Shown: positions 14,349 through 22,761 of the stretch, piece by piece
Position numbering within the stretch: position 1 is the stretch's first letter
Layout of the letters: every line of letters begins with the position of its first letter
From: Moorena producens 3L
GTDB lineage: Bacteria > Cyanobacteriota > Cyanobacteriia > Cyanobacteriales > Coleofasciculaceae
Direction of reading: 5' to 3'
DNA: 51,249 bases
Assembly: GCF_000211815.1 (NCBI RefSeq)
Contig: NZ_GL890874.1
Coordinates: forward strand, 4,142-55,390
The notes under the pieces: generated by a model
Told to the model about the DNA's origin: nothing
Databases searched by the model: none
The model's input: only the letters and a program-made list of their open reading frames with translations
Position numbers and translations under genes: made by a program

Positions 14349-17300
14349 ATGAAAATATTGCAATCGCTAGTAATTTTTGGTGGCATAGGTCTGAGTGGAT
14401 ACTATGGGATTACCTATTCAGCCCATCCCGTTCTAGCTCAGATTGTTCCGGATCATACCTTGGGGGATAATCCAAGTGTTGTTAAACCCAATGTAGAGGT
14501 TAAAGGACTTCCTGCTGACTTGATTGAAGGTGGAGCAACCAGAGGGGATAACCTATTCCATAGCTTTTCTGATTTTAATGTTGGGGACTTGCAGCGGGTT
14601 TACTTTGCCAATCCCGCTGGCATTAACAACATTCTCAGCCGAGTAACTGGTAGTAACATCTCCAAGATCTTCGGAACCCTGGGAGTAGATGGTGCCGCCA
14701 ATTTGTTTTTGCTCAATCCTAATGGTATTGTTTTCGGAGCCAATTCCCAATTAGATGTAGCCGGTTCCTTTGTCGGAAGTACCGCTAATAGTGTAGTGTT
14801 TGGCAATGGCACCGAGTTTAGTGCTACCAATCCCGAAGAACCACCCCTGTTAACCATTAACATTACTCCGGGATTGCAGTATGGCCAGAATCATCCTCAG
14901 CCGATCGTAAATGCTGGCAATTTAGCTGTGGGACAGGGACAGAATGTCACCTTAGTTGGTGGGAGTGTGATTAGCACTGGGGATATCCTAGCATCAGGGG
15001 GTGAGATTAATATATTAGCGGTCCCTGCTGAAACCTTAGTGCAATTGGGGCAAGCTGGACAGATTTTGACACTATCCACCCCAAAGGTGCCATTAACACC
15101 ATCCGCTCCGGCCTCTGTCACTGAATTTTTGAGTAGTTTGGACCATGACACTGGCGTAACAGTTTCCAGTGACGGTCAGGTAACACTTACCGATTCCGGT
15201 ACTGTAGTGCCACTTGAGCCAGGAACGGTGATGATCTCTGGTACCCTAAGCGCTGCCAACCTCTCCCCAGGACAAACCGGCGGCAAAGTAACGGTATTAG
15301 GAGATAACGTTGGCTTGTTTGACAGTGCATCAATTGACGTTTCTGGAGACAGTAGTGGTGGAAATGCACTAATTGGTGGGGATTTCCAAGGTCAAGGACA
15401 GCTGCCATTGGCCACAGCTACCTATATCGCTCCTGAAACCACCATCAAGGCTGATGCGGTTAGCACTGGTAATGGTGGTCTGATTCTGATTTGGTCCAAT
15501 CAATCGACTCGCGCCTATGGCACCTTAACGGCACTGGGGGGATCCCAATCAGGCAATGGCGGTTTAATCGAGACATCCAGTGCAAATTTTCTCGATGTTA
15601 CGGGAGTTAGAGTCGATGCTAGCGCCCCAAATGGTTTAGCAGGAACATGGTTACTTGACCCGAGGAATGTTACTCTTGGCTTTGCCGATACATCCAATGG
15701 CACCTTTGATAGTAATTCCAATATCTTCACTCCCACTGGAGATGATGCCGTGGTGAATATCCCAGATATTGAAGCTCAACTCAATGCTGGCACTAATGTC
15801 ACTATCACTACTGGAACCACAGGCGCTCAGGAAGGAAATATCACCGCAGATGGCTTTGGCATTACCAAAACTACACCAGGGGAAGTCACTCTAAGTTTGC
15901 AAGCGGCCAATGATATTAGTCTCAAAAACTTTGGCATCAATGCCAACAGTGGTTTCCTGAATCTAGTCCTGGAAGCGGATAGTGACAATTCCGGTAGTGG
16001 TGATGTGGAATTGATGAATGCGGGAATTGATACTGGCGGAGGAGCAGTCACCATTACTGCGGCTGGTGCGATCGCATTGGAAAGTATCGGAATTAATAGA
16101 AATAACAACCGTACCGATCAGGCACCACCAATCACCGTGATCAGTGATGAATCCATATCCCTCAAAAGTGCTGGAATCAATAGCCTCACCTCTGGGAATA
16201 ATGGAAATGCTGGAGACGTTATCGTTCAAACCGGTACCCTTACCCTAGAAGAGGCGGGGATTGGTAGTACGACAGAGGGTAAGGGGGATGCTGGCAATAT
16301 CACTGTTACTGCTGCTGACTCAGTTGTGGTCACAAACAACAGTGGTATTAGTACCAACACTCAAGATAACAGTAGTGGCAATGCTGGAGAGATCACCATC
16401 ACCGCCGGTTCTTTATTGTTTGAAAATCAAAGTGGTCTTGGCAGCGATACTCGAAACAATAGCAGTGGGGATGCTGGAAAAATAACCATTACTGCTGACT
16501 CACTTGTGTTCAGAGAACAAAGTGGTATTGGTACCAACACAAGAAATAACAGTAGTGGCAATGCTGGAGAGATCACCATCACCGCCGGTTCTTTATTGTT
16601 TGAAGGCGAGGATAGTGGTATTGGCAGCGATACTCAAGACAATAGCAGTGGGGATGCTGGAAAAATAACCATTACTGCTGACTCACTTGTGTTCAGAGAA
16701 CAAAGTGGTATTGGTACCAACACAAGAAATAACAGTAGTGGCAATGCTGGAGAGATCACCATCACCGCCGGTTCTTTATTGTTGGAAGGTCAGGAAAATG
16801 GTATTGGCAGCGAGACTCAAAACAATAGCAGTGGGGATGCTGGCATAATAACCATTACTGCTGACTCACTTGTGCTCAGAGAAGGCAGTACTATTGGTAC
16901 CAGAACGATTAATGACAGTACTGGGGATGCTGGCATAATAATAATTAATGTTGACTCCATCTCCCTAGAAAACAATAGTGCTATTCTAAGTACTACCGAA
17001 ACTACTGGCGAAATAGGAACAATCACACTCAATGCCAACTCCATTTCCCTCTCAGACAGCAGAATTACTACAGCTGTAGAGGAAACAGCAGTTGTTAACT
17101 CTCAACCAGACCCAGAGCCTAACATCATCATTCGGGGAAGCTCGCTCTCCTTAACTAATAACGCTCAAGTGACTGCTAGTAGTTCTGGCCAAGGAAATGC
17201 TAGTGACATCTTGGTAGAGGCTGACTCTATCTTCCTTGAAGAAAGTAATATCTCTACTGAAACCGTTAGCGGAGACGGTGGCAATATTACTCTGACCCTA

Positions 17301-18026
17301 CAGGATTTATTACTATTGCGCAACGGTAGTCAAATCACCACTAGCGCCGGTACCGAAGACCAACCAGGAGATGGTGGCGATATCACCATTAATGCTGATT
17401 TAATTGTGGCCTTCCTGGAAGAAAATAGCGACATCACCGCTAATGCCTTTGAGGGCATGGGGGGTAATATTACACTTACCGCTGAAGGGATCTTTGGGTT
17501 CAACTTTCCGGATCAACTAACCAACTTGAGTGATATCATCGCCAGTTCTGAGCGTGGTGTAGACGGTGACATACAAATCAACATCCTTGGGGTTAATCCC
17601 TCTCATGGTTTAGTAGAACTCCCCACTACTGTAGTTGATCCATCTACACTGATTGCCGCTAGCTGCACCGACAATGTCAAAGTAGGATCAAACAGTTCCA
17701 AAGGGGATGAATTCATTATTACTGGACGGGGTGGCTTACCTCCGAGTCCCCTTGACCCAATCATCAGCCAGACGGTGATAGCAGATTGGGTGACCATAGA
17801 TAACTCGGCAACAGAAAATGATCAGAGTCAGATCACTCCTGCTGCTAGGGAGGAGTCGGCTCGAAAGCTTCCAAGGCGGCGAATTGTAGAAGCTCAGGGT
17901 TGGCTGATTGGCCCTGATGGTACCGTTATTCTCACTGCTTTCCCTACCACCCCCGATACCTGGGCTAACTCTTCATTGAAATCCCCCTCTTGCCAGGATC
18001 TCAGGAGAATTAGTAATCGCTCCTAG
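14349..18026 (+). CDS. Two-partner-secretion exoprotein with filamentous-haemagglutinin N-terminal domain
   Basis: A 1225-aa secreted protein. The signal peptide covers about residues 1-31 (cut after PVLA). The TPS (haemagglutination activity) domain covers about 32-165, with FHSFSDFNV, VYFANPAGINNILSRVTG and FLLNPNGIVFGANSQLDVAGSF. A glycine/serine-rich beta-helix follows, with tandem units near 680-860 such as NNSSGNAGEITITAGSLLF. The C-terminal part has the QTVIADWVTIDNSATENDQ and RRIVEAQGWLIGPDGTVIL segments common to cyanobacterial members. Export normally needs a TpsB/Omp85-like partner, which is not in the window. Its likely role is surface adhesion or a sheath component. It interrupts the phycobilisome gene cluster between cpeS and nblA. 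AGGAGG lies 9 bases before ATG. Confidence 0.9.
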   Translation: MKILQSLVIFGGIGLSGYYGITYSAHPVLAQIVPDHTLGDNPSVVKPNVEVKGLPADLIEGGATRGDNLFHSFSDFNVGDLQRVYFANPAGINNILSRVTGSNISKIFGTLGVDGAANLFLLNPNGIVFGANSQLDVAGSFVGSTANSVVFGNGTEFSATNPEEPPLLTINITPGLQYGQNHPQPIVNAGNLAVGQGQNVTLVGGSVISTGDILASGGEINILAVPAETLVQLGQAGQILTLSTPKVPLTPSAPASVTEFLSSLDHDTGVTVSSDGQVTLTDSGTVVPLEPGTVMISGTLSAANLSPGQTGGKVTVLGDNVGLFDSASIDVSGDSSGGNALIGGDFQGQGQLPLATATYIAPETTIKADAVSTGNGGLILIWSNQSTRAYGTLTALGGSQSGNGGLIETSSANFLDVTGVRVDASAPNGLAGTWLLDPRNVTLGFADTSNGTFDSNSNIFTPTGDDAVVNIPDIEAQLNAGTNVTITTGTTGAQEGNITADGFGITKTTPGEVTLSLQAANDISLKNFGINANSGFLNLVLEADSDNSGSGDVELMNAGIDTGGGAVTITAAGAIALESIGINRNNNRTDQAPPITVISDESISLKSAGINSLTSGNNGNAGDVIVQTGTLTLEEAGIGSTTEGKGDAGNITVTAADSVVVTNNSGISTNTQDNSSGNAGEITITAGSLLFENQSGLGSDTRNNSSGDAGKITITADSLVFREQSGIGTNTRNNSSGNAGEITITAGSLLFEGEDSGIGSDTQDNSSGDAGKITITADSLVFREQSGIGTNTRNNSSGNAGEITITAGSLLLEGQENGIGSETQNNSSGDAGIITITADSLVLREGSTIGTRTINDSTGDAGIIIINVDSISLENNSAILSTTETTGEIGTITLNANSISLSDSRITTAVEETAVVNSQPDPEPNIIIRGSSLSLTNNAQVTASSSGQGNASDILVEADSIFLEESNISTETVSGDGGNITLTLQDLLLLRNGSQITTSAGTEDQPGDGGDITINADLIVAFLEENSDITANAFEGMGGNITLTAEGIFGFNFPDQLTNLSDIIASSERGVDGDIQINILGVNPSHGLVELPTTVVDPSTLIAASCTDNVKVGSNSSKGDEFIITGRGGLPPSPLDPIISQTVIADWVTIDNSATENDQSQITPAAREESARKLPRRRIVEAQGWLIGPDGTVILTAFPTTPDTWANSSLKSPSCQDLRRISNRS
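16368..16915 (+). repeat. 180-183-bp tandem repeats inside the exoprotein gene
   Basis: The motif AACAGTAGTGGCAATGCTGG begins at 16368, 16548 and 16731, so the period is 180-183 bp (about 60 residues, made of two alternating 30-residue beta-helix rungs). Long stretches are identical between copies, for example around 16508-16600 and 16691-16783. This points to recent duplication and likely length variation. Confidence 0.85.
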
Positions 18027-18695
18027 GGATTAATCCTTTGGTGGGCAGTGCTTAGCTTGGCTATCACCAGGTTGATGAATCGGTCTGATGCACTGCCCAC
18101 CCTACATCTCTGCCCACCCTAGATCTAGCTAGGGATTAATCCTGTGGTCGCTAGTGCTTAGCAACGCCCTTGGCCAGCTTGATCAATCTCTGTGTGGCCG
18201 ATAAGCTCGACTAGCTCAGTGGGTTGGTTGCCCAATTTTGCCTAAGTGCTGATTGACCTGAAACGGAAGATAATCGCAAGTAACGCAAAAATCGAGCACC
18301 CCTAATCTTATCATGTGTGCTAGAATTCGGAGGAAGCTTAAAGTCAGCACTATGCAAGCTAGTTCCTAGTCTAAATTCAAGATTGTAAATTTAAACCATT
18401 AACAGCCAAGGGGTCTTGGTAAGAATTCCTTGACTATCTAATTACCTAAGTATCTAATTCCCTGAGTATCTCGATGTTCTTACGTAAGTCGAAATTGCTA
18501 AAATACACTATTATTATCTAGTAGTAGCCCAGCAAGGGCTAAAGCGCTAGGATGGCTATTAGCAGGTTCAGATCAGCAGCGAAGGTTTAGATTATAGGCG
18601 TTCCCATGCTGGTGTAGATTATTCCACTTTAGGTACGACTGAGGCACCCCTTAAAACAAGTCAAGCAAAGTGAAACCTTCGCAGCTAATTAAGAG
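18027..18695. other. Intergenic region before nblA, no gene recognised
   Basis: 18027-18180 contains two diverged copies of an AGGGATTAATCCTnTGGT block and the GTGGGCAGTGC/GCACTGCCCACC element that also occurs at 45.6-45.9 kb. 18579-18588 and 18673-18682 are a 10-bp inverted pair (GCGAAGGTTT/AAACCTTCGC). I see no convincing coding frame. Confidence 0.55.
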
Positions 18696-18863
18696 TTAAG
18701 CGTTTTTGAGTAGATGGCGGAATAGATTCTCCTTAACCATCATTTGACGCAAAACTTCCAAGAGATAGGACTGAGCCTCCTCCTGGCTCAAGAGCTTGAC
18801 TTGGTCTTGGTAGATTTTCATCTGGAACTGTTGCTCCAAACTTAGCTTTCCAGGCGTTTCCAT
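18696..18863 (-). CDS. nblA: Phycobilisome degradation protein NblA
   Basis: A 55-aa protein beginning METPGKLSLEQQFQMKIYQD. NblA proteins are 55-65 aa; they bind phycobiliproteins and hand the antenna to Clp protease during nutrient starvation. The family signature is visible: LSLEQQF near the N-terminus, LSQEEAQSYLLEVLRQMMVKENLF in the middle (family form LSxEQAxxFLxxLYxQMMVRE) and HLLK near the end. The ribosome site AGGAG is 8 bases before ATG. It is a single gene on the - strand between + strand genes, so it has its own promoter. A hairpin lies in its 5' region. Its location inside a phycoerythrin/phycobilisome cluster fits its target, and it may prefer phycoerythrin rods. It is easily missed because of its size. 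Confidence 0.87.
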   Translation of the reverse strand: METPGKLSLEQQFQMKIYQDQVKLLSQEEAQSYLLEVLRQMMVKENLFRHLLKNA

Positions 18864-18895
18864 AGGTTTACTCCTAAGCTTACATACGTTGATTA

Positions 18896-18932
18896 GGGCA
18901 GGCGGACGAATGTTCCGACTGCTCTTTTTTTT
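18896..18932 (+). terminator. Hairpin plus eight T upstream of nblA, pointing away from it
   Basis: On the + strand a GGGCAG/CTGCTC outer stem (one G-T pair) and a CGGA/TCCG inner stem are followed directly by eight T, a classical intrinsic terminator. No + strand gene ends nearby: the exoprotein stops 870 bp earlier. It would therefore end a transcript running antisense through nblA. On the - strand the same bases would be a hairpin in the nblA leader, about 33 bases before the ATG. Confidence 0.65.
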
Positions 18933-19340
18933 GGCCGTTGTTAATCAATCTAACACACTTATAGAATACTGTCGATTCTGTCAAGCAATAAGTAATCAAA
19001 GATACAAATTGTAATAAAAATCCGGAAAGGCATTATTTACCCTTGTGCCTGTATGTCTGATAGGCTGAGCTCTTTGAATACCGATCATAAATAAATATTG
19101 ATGGGGAGATGGGAAGATTTTGATTAAAAGTAATTATTCGGACATGATATTACGCAAAACCTGAGGCCAAACCCACCTATATAGTGGCACAATTCCAGTT
19201 AGTATCAGTATATGTAGCGTACCAGCGGAAAAGCTGATGGCTTGGGCATCGATGGCTTGTTTGGAAAAATCTCAGGAATATGCAAAAATTAAAGTTTAAG
19301 TAAAATTTAAGTAAAAACTCGGTAAACCAAATACTATAAT
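18933..19340. other. Intergenic region with nblA and lyase promoters
   Basis: No gene is seen. The AT-rich stretch should contain the nblA promoter (- strand) and the promoter of the lyase at 19341 (+ strand). I cannot point to a convincing NtcA or NblR site by eye. Confidence 0.45.
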
Positions 19341-19991
19341 ATGGATCCAATTATTGATGCCATGGAATTTTTCCAGCTCAGTGCTGGCAACTGGCGATCG
19401 CAACGCACGACCCATCACCTAGCCTTCCGACAAGCAGAGAAGGGAGAGTTGGACATAAATGTAGCTACCTTAGAGGCTGATCATCCCCAAGTCATTGAAC
19501 TGTGTGAGCTTCATAAGATTAACCCGAGTTTGGCAGCAGGTGGAGCTTTGGTCAGTTGGCAGGGCACAATGGCTTGGGATCAGAGTGATGACGGTCACAA
19601 AGACTCGACGGTGATGGTGGTGGTTCCAGATGCCGACTCTCCTAGAAAAGGTAAGTTATTGCGGGAAAAAGGTTACGCTGAAACCATGCCAGTAGCTGGT
19701 CTTTATAAAATGGATGCTCAAGATGGGCTAGTGCTGATTACGGAATATGAAACCATGAGTGCTCATGAGCGTTTCTCGTTTATCACTCCATCTCGGCGGA
19801 TGCGTACCAGTATAGTGAAACGTTTTGGTGGATTTAGCAGCGCATCATTTTGTATCGAAACCCGGATTGACTCTAATTTAGATAATGGGGCTAGTGCTGG
19901 CGCTAATACTGGGGCTAATATTGGCGTGACATCTCAAAAACAACAAAATGTCTTGGCACCGGAAGAGTATTATTCAATCTTGGGCTGGTGA
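19341..19991 (+). CDS. CpcS/CpcU-type phycobiliprotein lyase
   Basis: A 216-aa member of the CpcS/CpeS lipocalin-like lyase family. EFFQLSAGNWRSQRTTHHLA, LCELHKINPSLAAGGALVSW, GKLLREKGYAETMPVAGLY, LITEYETMSAHERFSF and SIVKRFGGFSSASFCIETRI match the CpcS/CpcU branch, which loads bilin onto Cys-82/84 of phycocyanin beta and allophycocyanin. CpeU is an alternative name in phycoerythrin strains. After about residue 180 there is an unusual low-complexity stretch (NGASAGANTGANIG). Its stop overlaps the start of the next gene by 44 bp, suggesting translational coupling. Together with cpeS it gives two different lyases of one fold in the window. Confidence 0.85.
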   Translation: MDPIIDAMEFFQLSAGNWRSQRTTHHLAFRQAEKGELDINVATLEADHPQVIELCELHKINPSLAAGGALVSWQGTMAWDQSDDGHKDSTVMVVVPDADSPRKGKLLREKGYAETMPVAGLYKMDAQDGLVLITEYETMSAHERFSFITPSRRMRTSIVKRFGGFSSASFCIETRIDSNLDNGASAGANTGANIGVTSQKQQNVLAPEEYYSILGW

Positions 19992-20538
19992 TTCCACCAT
20001 CAGCGATGATCCTTTAATCCGGGGCTACCAGTATCTGAATGCTGTGGGTCAGCTGGCTTTAGACCCAAGTATGGTAGAGATCACTGATAATGTTAAAGAA
20101 CGCGATCGCATTTATACCTGGATTGGCAATCACATTGATGCCATTAATGGTGAACTCCAGACTTGCCTAGAAGCCTGTCATAGCTGCTATCATGATTCCG
20201 GATCTCCCCCAATGCGGATTTTGGCAACCCCTTTAGGGGAAAAGTTTGGTATTGATGGCTTTTGCAACATCTTAGCCACTCCGGCGGTGATATTAATTGA
20301 TGTCGGACGCATTGCACGGTCTGATTGGTTGAGTATTGTCATCCATGAATATGCCCATGCTCATTTAGGTTCCCCTGGTCACGATCAGCGTTTTTTTGAT
20401 GTCATTTCCCATCTCTGTTTGGGTCTGGGATTAAAACCGCCACGCTGGCAGTTAGATCTCGAAACTTACCTACGGGATTGGCCAGAGTGTCCATCCAAGA
20501 CTAATCCACTGTCTTTTTGGATGGGGTATGGAGGGTAG
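19948..20538 (+). CDS. Putative zinc metalloprotease-like protein (HEYAH motif) coupled to the lyase
   Basis: 196 aa from the first ATG. A zincin motif IVIHEYAHAHLG has H133, E134 and H137, followed by GSPGHDQRFFDVISHL, whose His or Asp could be the third metal ligand, as in SprT/WSS1-type minimal proteases. Earlier there is a cysteine pair (CLEACHSCYH). The chosen start overlaps the lyase gene by 44 bp; the next in-frame Met (residue 42, MVEITDN) would remove the overlap but also a plausible helix. The next gene, after 355 bp, is cpcG. No signal peptide is seen, so it should act in the cytosol. Its role is unknown; processing or quality control of phycobilisome proteins is a guess from position. 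Confidence 0.75.
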   Translation: MSWHRKSIIQSWAGDSTISDDPLIRGYQYLNAVGQLALDPSMVEITDNVKERDRIYTWIGNHIDAINGELQTCLEACHSCYHDSGSPPMRILATPLGEKFGIDGFCNILATPAVILIDVGRIARSDWLSIVIHEYAHAHLGSPGHDQRFFDVISHLCLGLGLKPPRWQLDLETYLRDWPECPSKTNPLSFWMGYGG

Positions 20539-20893
20539 GAGCGATAGGCGAAGGTTAAGCCAGAGCCTAAGGAGGCTATTGTCTAATTCTTTTGGGCTAT
20601 CCTAATAAATATTAAAAATTATTGCTTTGATTAACGTTTTAATTAATCAAAATTAATAACCTATTCGTGATTGAGGCGATTAACTTAAAAAGGGATACTC
20701 AGAGTAATCCCAAAAGAGTACCCTTAGTTGATGAACCGATGACTATTGGCTATTGACGGCTGTCCCGGCTATCACTAGTCGCTTTAGGGATTAAAATATC
20801 GATTAAAATATAATTTTTTTATAGACTGACACAGGATTCATTATATATTTGATTAAGGTTTGTAAGATTTTCTAAGAATACGGAGATAAAAAC
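20539..20893. other. Intergenic region upstream of cpcG
   Basis: No gene is seen. A hairpin GGGATACTC (20692-20700) with GAGTACCC (20716-20723) lies mid-region. The following AT-rich 20780-20890 should hold the cpcG promoter. Confidence 0.45.
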
Positions 20894-21685
20894 GTGGCTA
20901 TTCCTTTACTAGGCTACGCCCCTGTGACGCAGAATGCGCGCATAGATGGGTATGAGATACCAGGAGAAGAGCAACCCAGAATTTATTCCACTGAAAACTT
21001 GCTCTCCCCCGGGGACATGGATGCCCTAATCGAGGCAGGATACCGTCAGATCTTCTTCCATGCCTTTGCTTCGGATCGTGAACCGTTCCTGGAGTCTCAA
21101 CTCCGCTTCGGTCAGATCACAGTGCGGGACTTCATTCGTGGGTTGTTGCTTTCTGAAACCTTCAAGACCAGCTTCTATGACAAAAACAGCAACTATCGGG
21201 TTGTAGAGCAGTGCGTGCAGCGGGTGCTTGGACGTGATATCTATGGCGAAAGGGAAAAATTAGCCTGGGCAGTTATAATTGCCACAAAGGGTATCCAAGG
21301 CTTCGTCGATCAACTGCTCGACAGCGAAGAGTACATGGAGAATTTTGGGTACAACACCGTCCCCTATCAACGGCGTCGAGTGATTCCCGGTCGGCCTCAG
21401 GGTGAAACACCATTCAACATCAAATCTCCACGTTACAACGAATACTACCGTGCAGTACTGGGCTTCCCACAAATCATTTGGCAGACCCAGGTGCGCAGTT
21501 ACGTCCCACAAGACAAGAAGGCCAAGTTAGGGGATCCGTCTCTGTATATGGGCATGGCACGGGAACTGTCTCCCCAAGGCAACACTATCCCACGAATATC
21601 AGCTATAAACATCGATTACGAATCCTTAGTGCCATATCGGGCTCAGGAATCTCCGCAAAAGGAACTAGCTGAAGCGAAGTCGTAG
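20894..21685 (+). CDS. cpcG: Phycobilisome rod-core linker CpcG
   Basis: A 263-aa protein starting at GTG (MAIPLLGYAPVTQNARIDGY) with CGGAGAT as ribosome site. CpcG joins peripheral rods to the allophycocyanin core. The start MAIPLL.YAP, the GEEQPRIYSTENLLSPGDMD segment and the linker domain (about residues 30-180: LIEAGYRQIFF, ITVRDFIRGLLLSETF, VVEQCVQRVLGRDIYGEREK, VPYQRRRVIPGR) are diagnostic. The C-terminal 70 residues have no membrane helix, so this is a CpcG1-type rod-core linker rather than the membrane-anchored CpcL type. It ends convergently with, and overlaps by 21 bp, the pseudouridine synthase gene. Confidence 0.92.
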   Translation: MAIPLLGYAPVTQNARIDGYEIPGEEQPRIYSTENLLSPGDMDALIEAGYRQIFFHAFASDREPFLESQLRFGQITVRDFIRGLLLSETFKTSFYDKNSNYRVVEQCVQRVLGRDIYGEREKLAWAVIIATKGIQGFVDQLLDSEEYMENFGYNTVPYQRRRVIPGRPQGETPFNIKSPRYNEYYRAVLGFPQIIWQTQVRSYVPQDKKAKLGDPSLYMGMARELSPQGNTIPRISAINIDYESLVPYRAQESPQKELAEAKS

Positions 21686-22627
21686 CACGTCTAAGAGTTT
21701 GATCAAGGCTAGGGGGGGAGGGGCAACAAACTCAATCCACTCCCCAGAAACGGGATGCTGTAGTTGTAGTCGCCAAGCGTGAAGTGCTTGACCCGGTAGA
21801 TTAACACCGACAGAACGAGCACTGCTGTAAACGGTATCTCCAACAATGGGATGACCAATATAGCTACTGTGGACACGAATTTGGTGGGTGCGACCAGTTT
21901 CTAATTGGAAATGCATGAGGGTATAGTTGCCCAGTCGTTCTCGGACTTGCCAATGGGTAATAGCTGGGCGTCCCCCTTTTTCTACTGGCACGACAGCCAT
22001 TTTCTTGCGGTCTACAGGATGCCGTCCAATCGGTTGGTTAATGGTGCCAGACTCAGCAGACGGAGCACCGTAGACTACACCTAAATATTGTCTTTGAGCA
22101 GTTTTGGCTTGGAGTTGGGCTTGTAGATGTCCATGAGCCTGGTCAGTTTTTGCGATCGCAATTGCACCAGTTGTATCCTTATCCAAGCGGTGGACAATCC
22201 CTGGACGCTGAACACCACCAATACCTGTAAGTTTAGGGCAGTGGGCTAAAAGGGCATTGACAAGAGTACCACTTTCATGGCCAGGTGCGGGATGAACTAC
22301 CAAACCAGCAGGTTTATTGATAATAATCAGAACGTCATCTTCATAAAGAATGTCTAAGGGGATGACTTCCGGTTGTAATTCCAGGGGTTTGGGGTCAGGA
22401 ATGGTTAAGGAGATCCGATCGCCTAGCTGAACTTTAGCTTTTTTTGAGATACACACGTGATCATTCACTTGCACGTTGCCTTGTTCAATCAGCTTCTGGA
22501 TACGAGAGCGAGACAAGTCAGGTGTTTGTTGGGCAATATAGCTGTCAAGGCGATAACTGGGAGTGGAACCAGTAGACTTGCTAGTTTCCTGAACTTGCAA
22601 GAATTTGATAGAAAGCTGAGGGGTCAT
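21665..22627 (-). CDS. RluD-family 23S rRNA pseudouridine synthase
   Basis: A 320-aa protein with an N-terminal S4 RNA-binding domain (about residues 20-85, LDSYIAQQTPDLSRSRIQKL) and a RluA/RluD catalytic domain. The catalytic aspartate is D150 in VHRLDKDTTGAIAIAKT; the other typical motifs are INKPAGLVVHPAPGH and LETGRTHQIRVH. It converts uridines in large-subunit rRNA helix 69 or a similar site to pseudouridine. Its 3' end overlaps cpcG by 21 bp in convergent orientation. No operon partner is visible. Confidence 0.92.
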   Translation of the reverse strand: MTPQLSIKFLQVQETSKSTGSTPSYRLDSYIAQQTPDLSRSRIQKLIEQGNVQVNDHVCISKKAKVQLGDRISLTIPDPKPLELQPEVIPLDILYEDDVLIIINKPAGLVVHPAPGHESGTLVNALLAHCPKLTGIGGVQRPGIVHRLDKDTTGAIAIAKTDQAHGHLQAQLQAKTAQRQYLGVVYGAPSAESGTINQPIGRHPVDRKKMAVVPVEKGGRPAITHWQVRERLGNYTLMHFQLETGRTHQIRVHSSYIGHPIVGDTVYSSARSVGVNLPGQALHAWRLQLQHPVSGEWIEFVAPPPLALIKLLDVLRLRFS

Positions 22628-22761
22628 TGTTGAGCGTTGATTGTCAACCGAACTGAGAATTAGGAATACAGAAGACTTTAATTATGTATTCATTATCAAT
22701 AATTAACAATTAACTAAAGCCGATCAACTATTGTAGAAGTGATTAACCGGATTTGATATTA

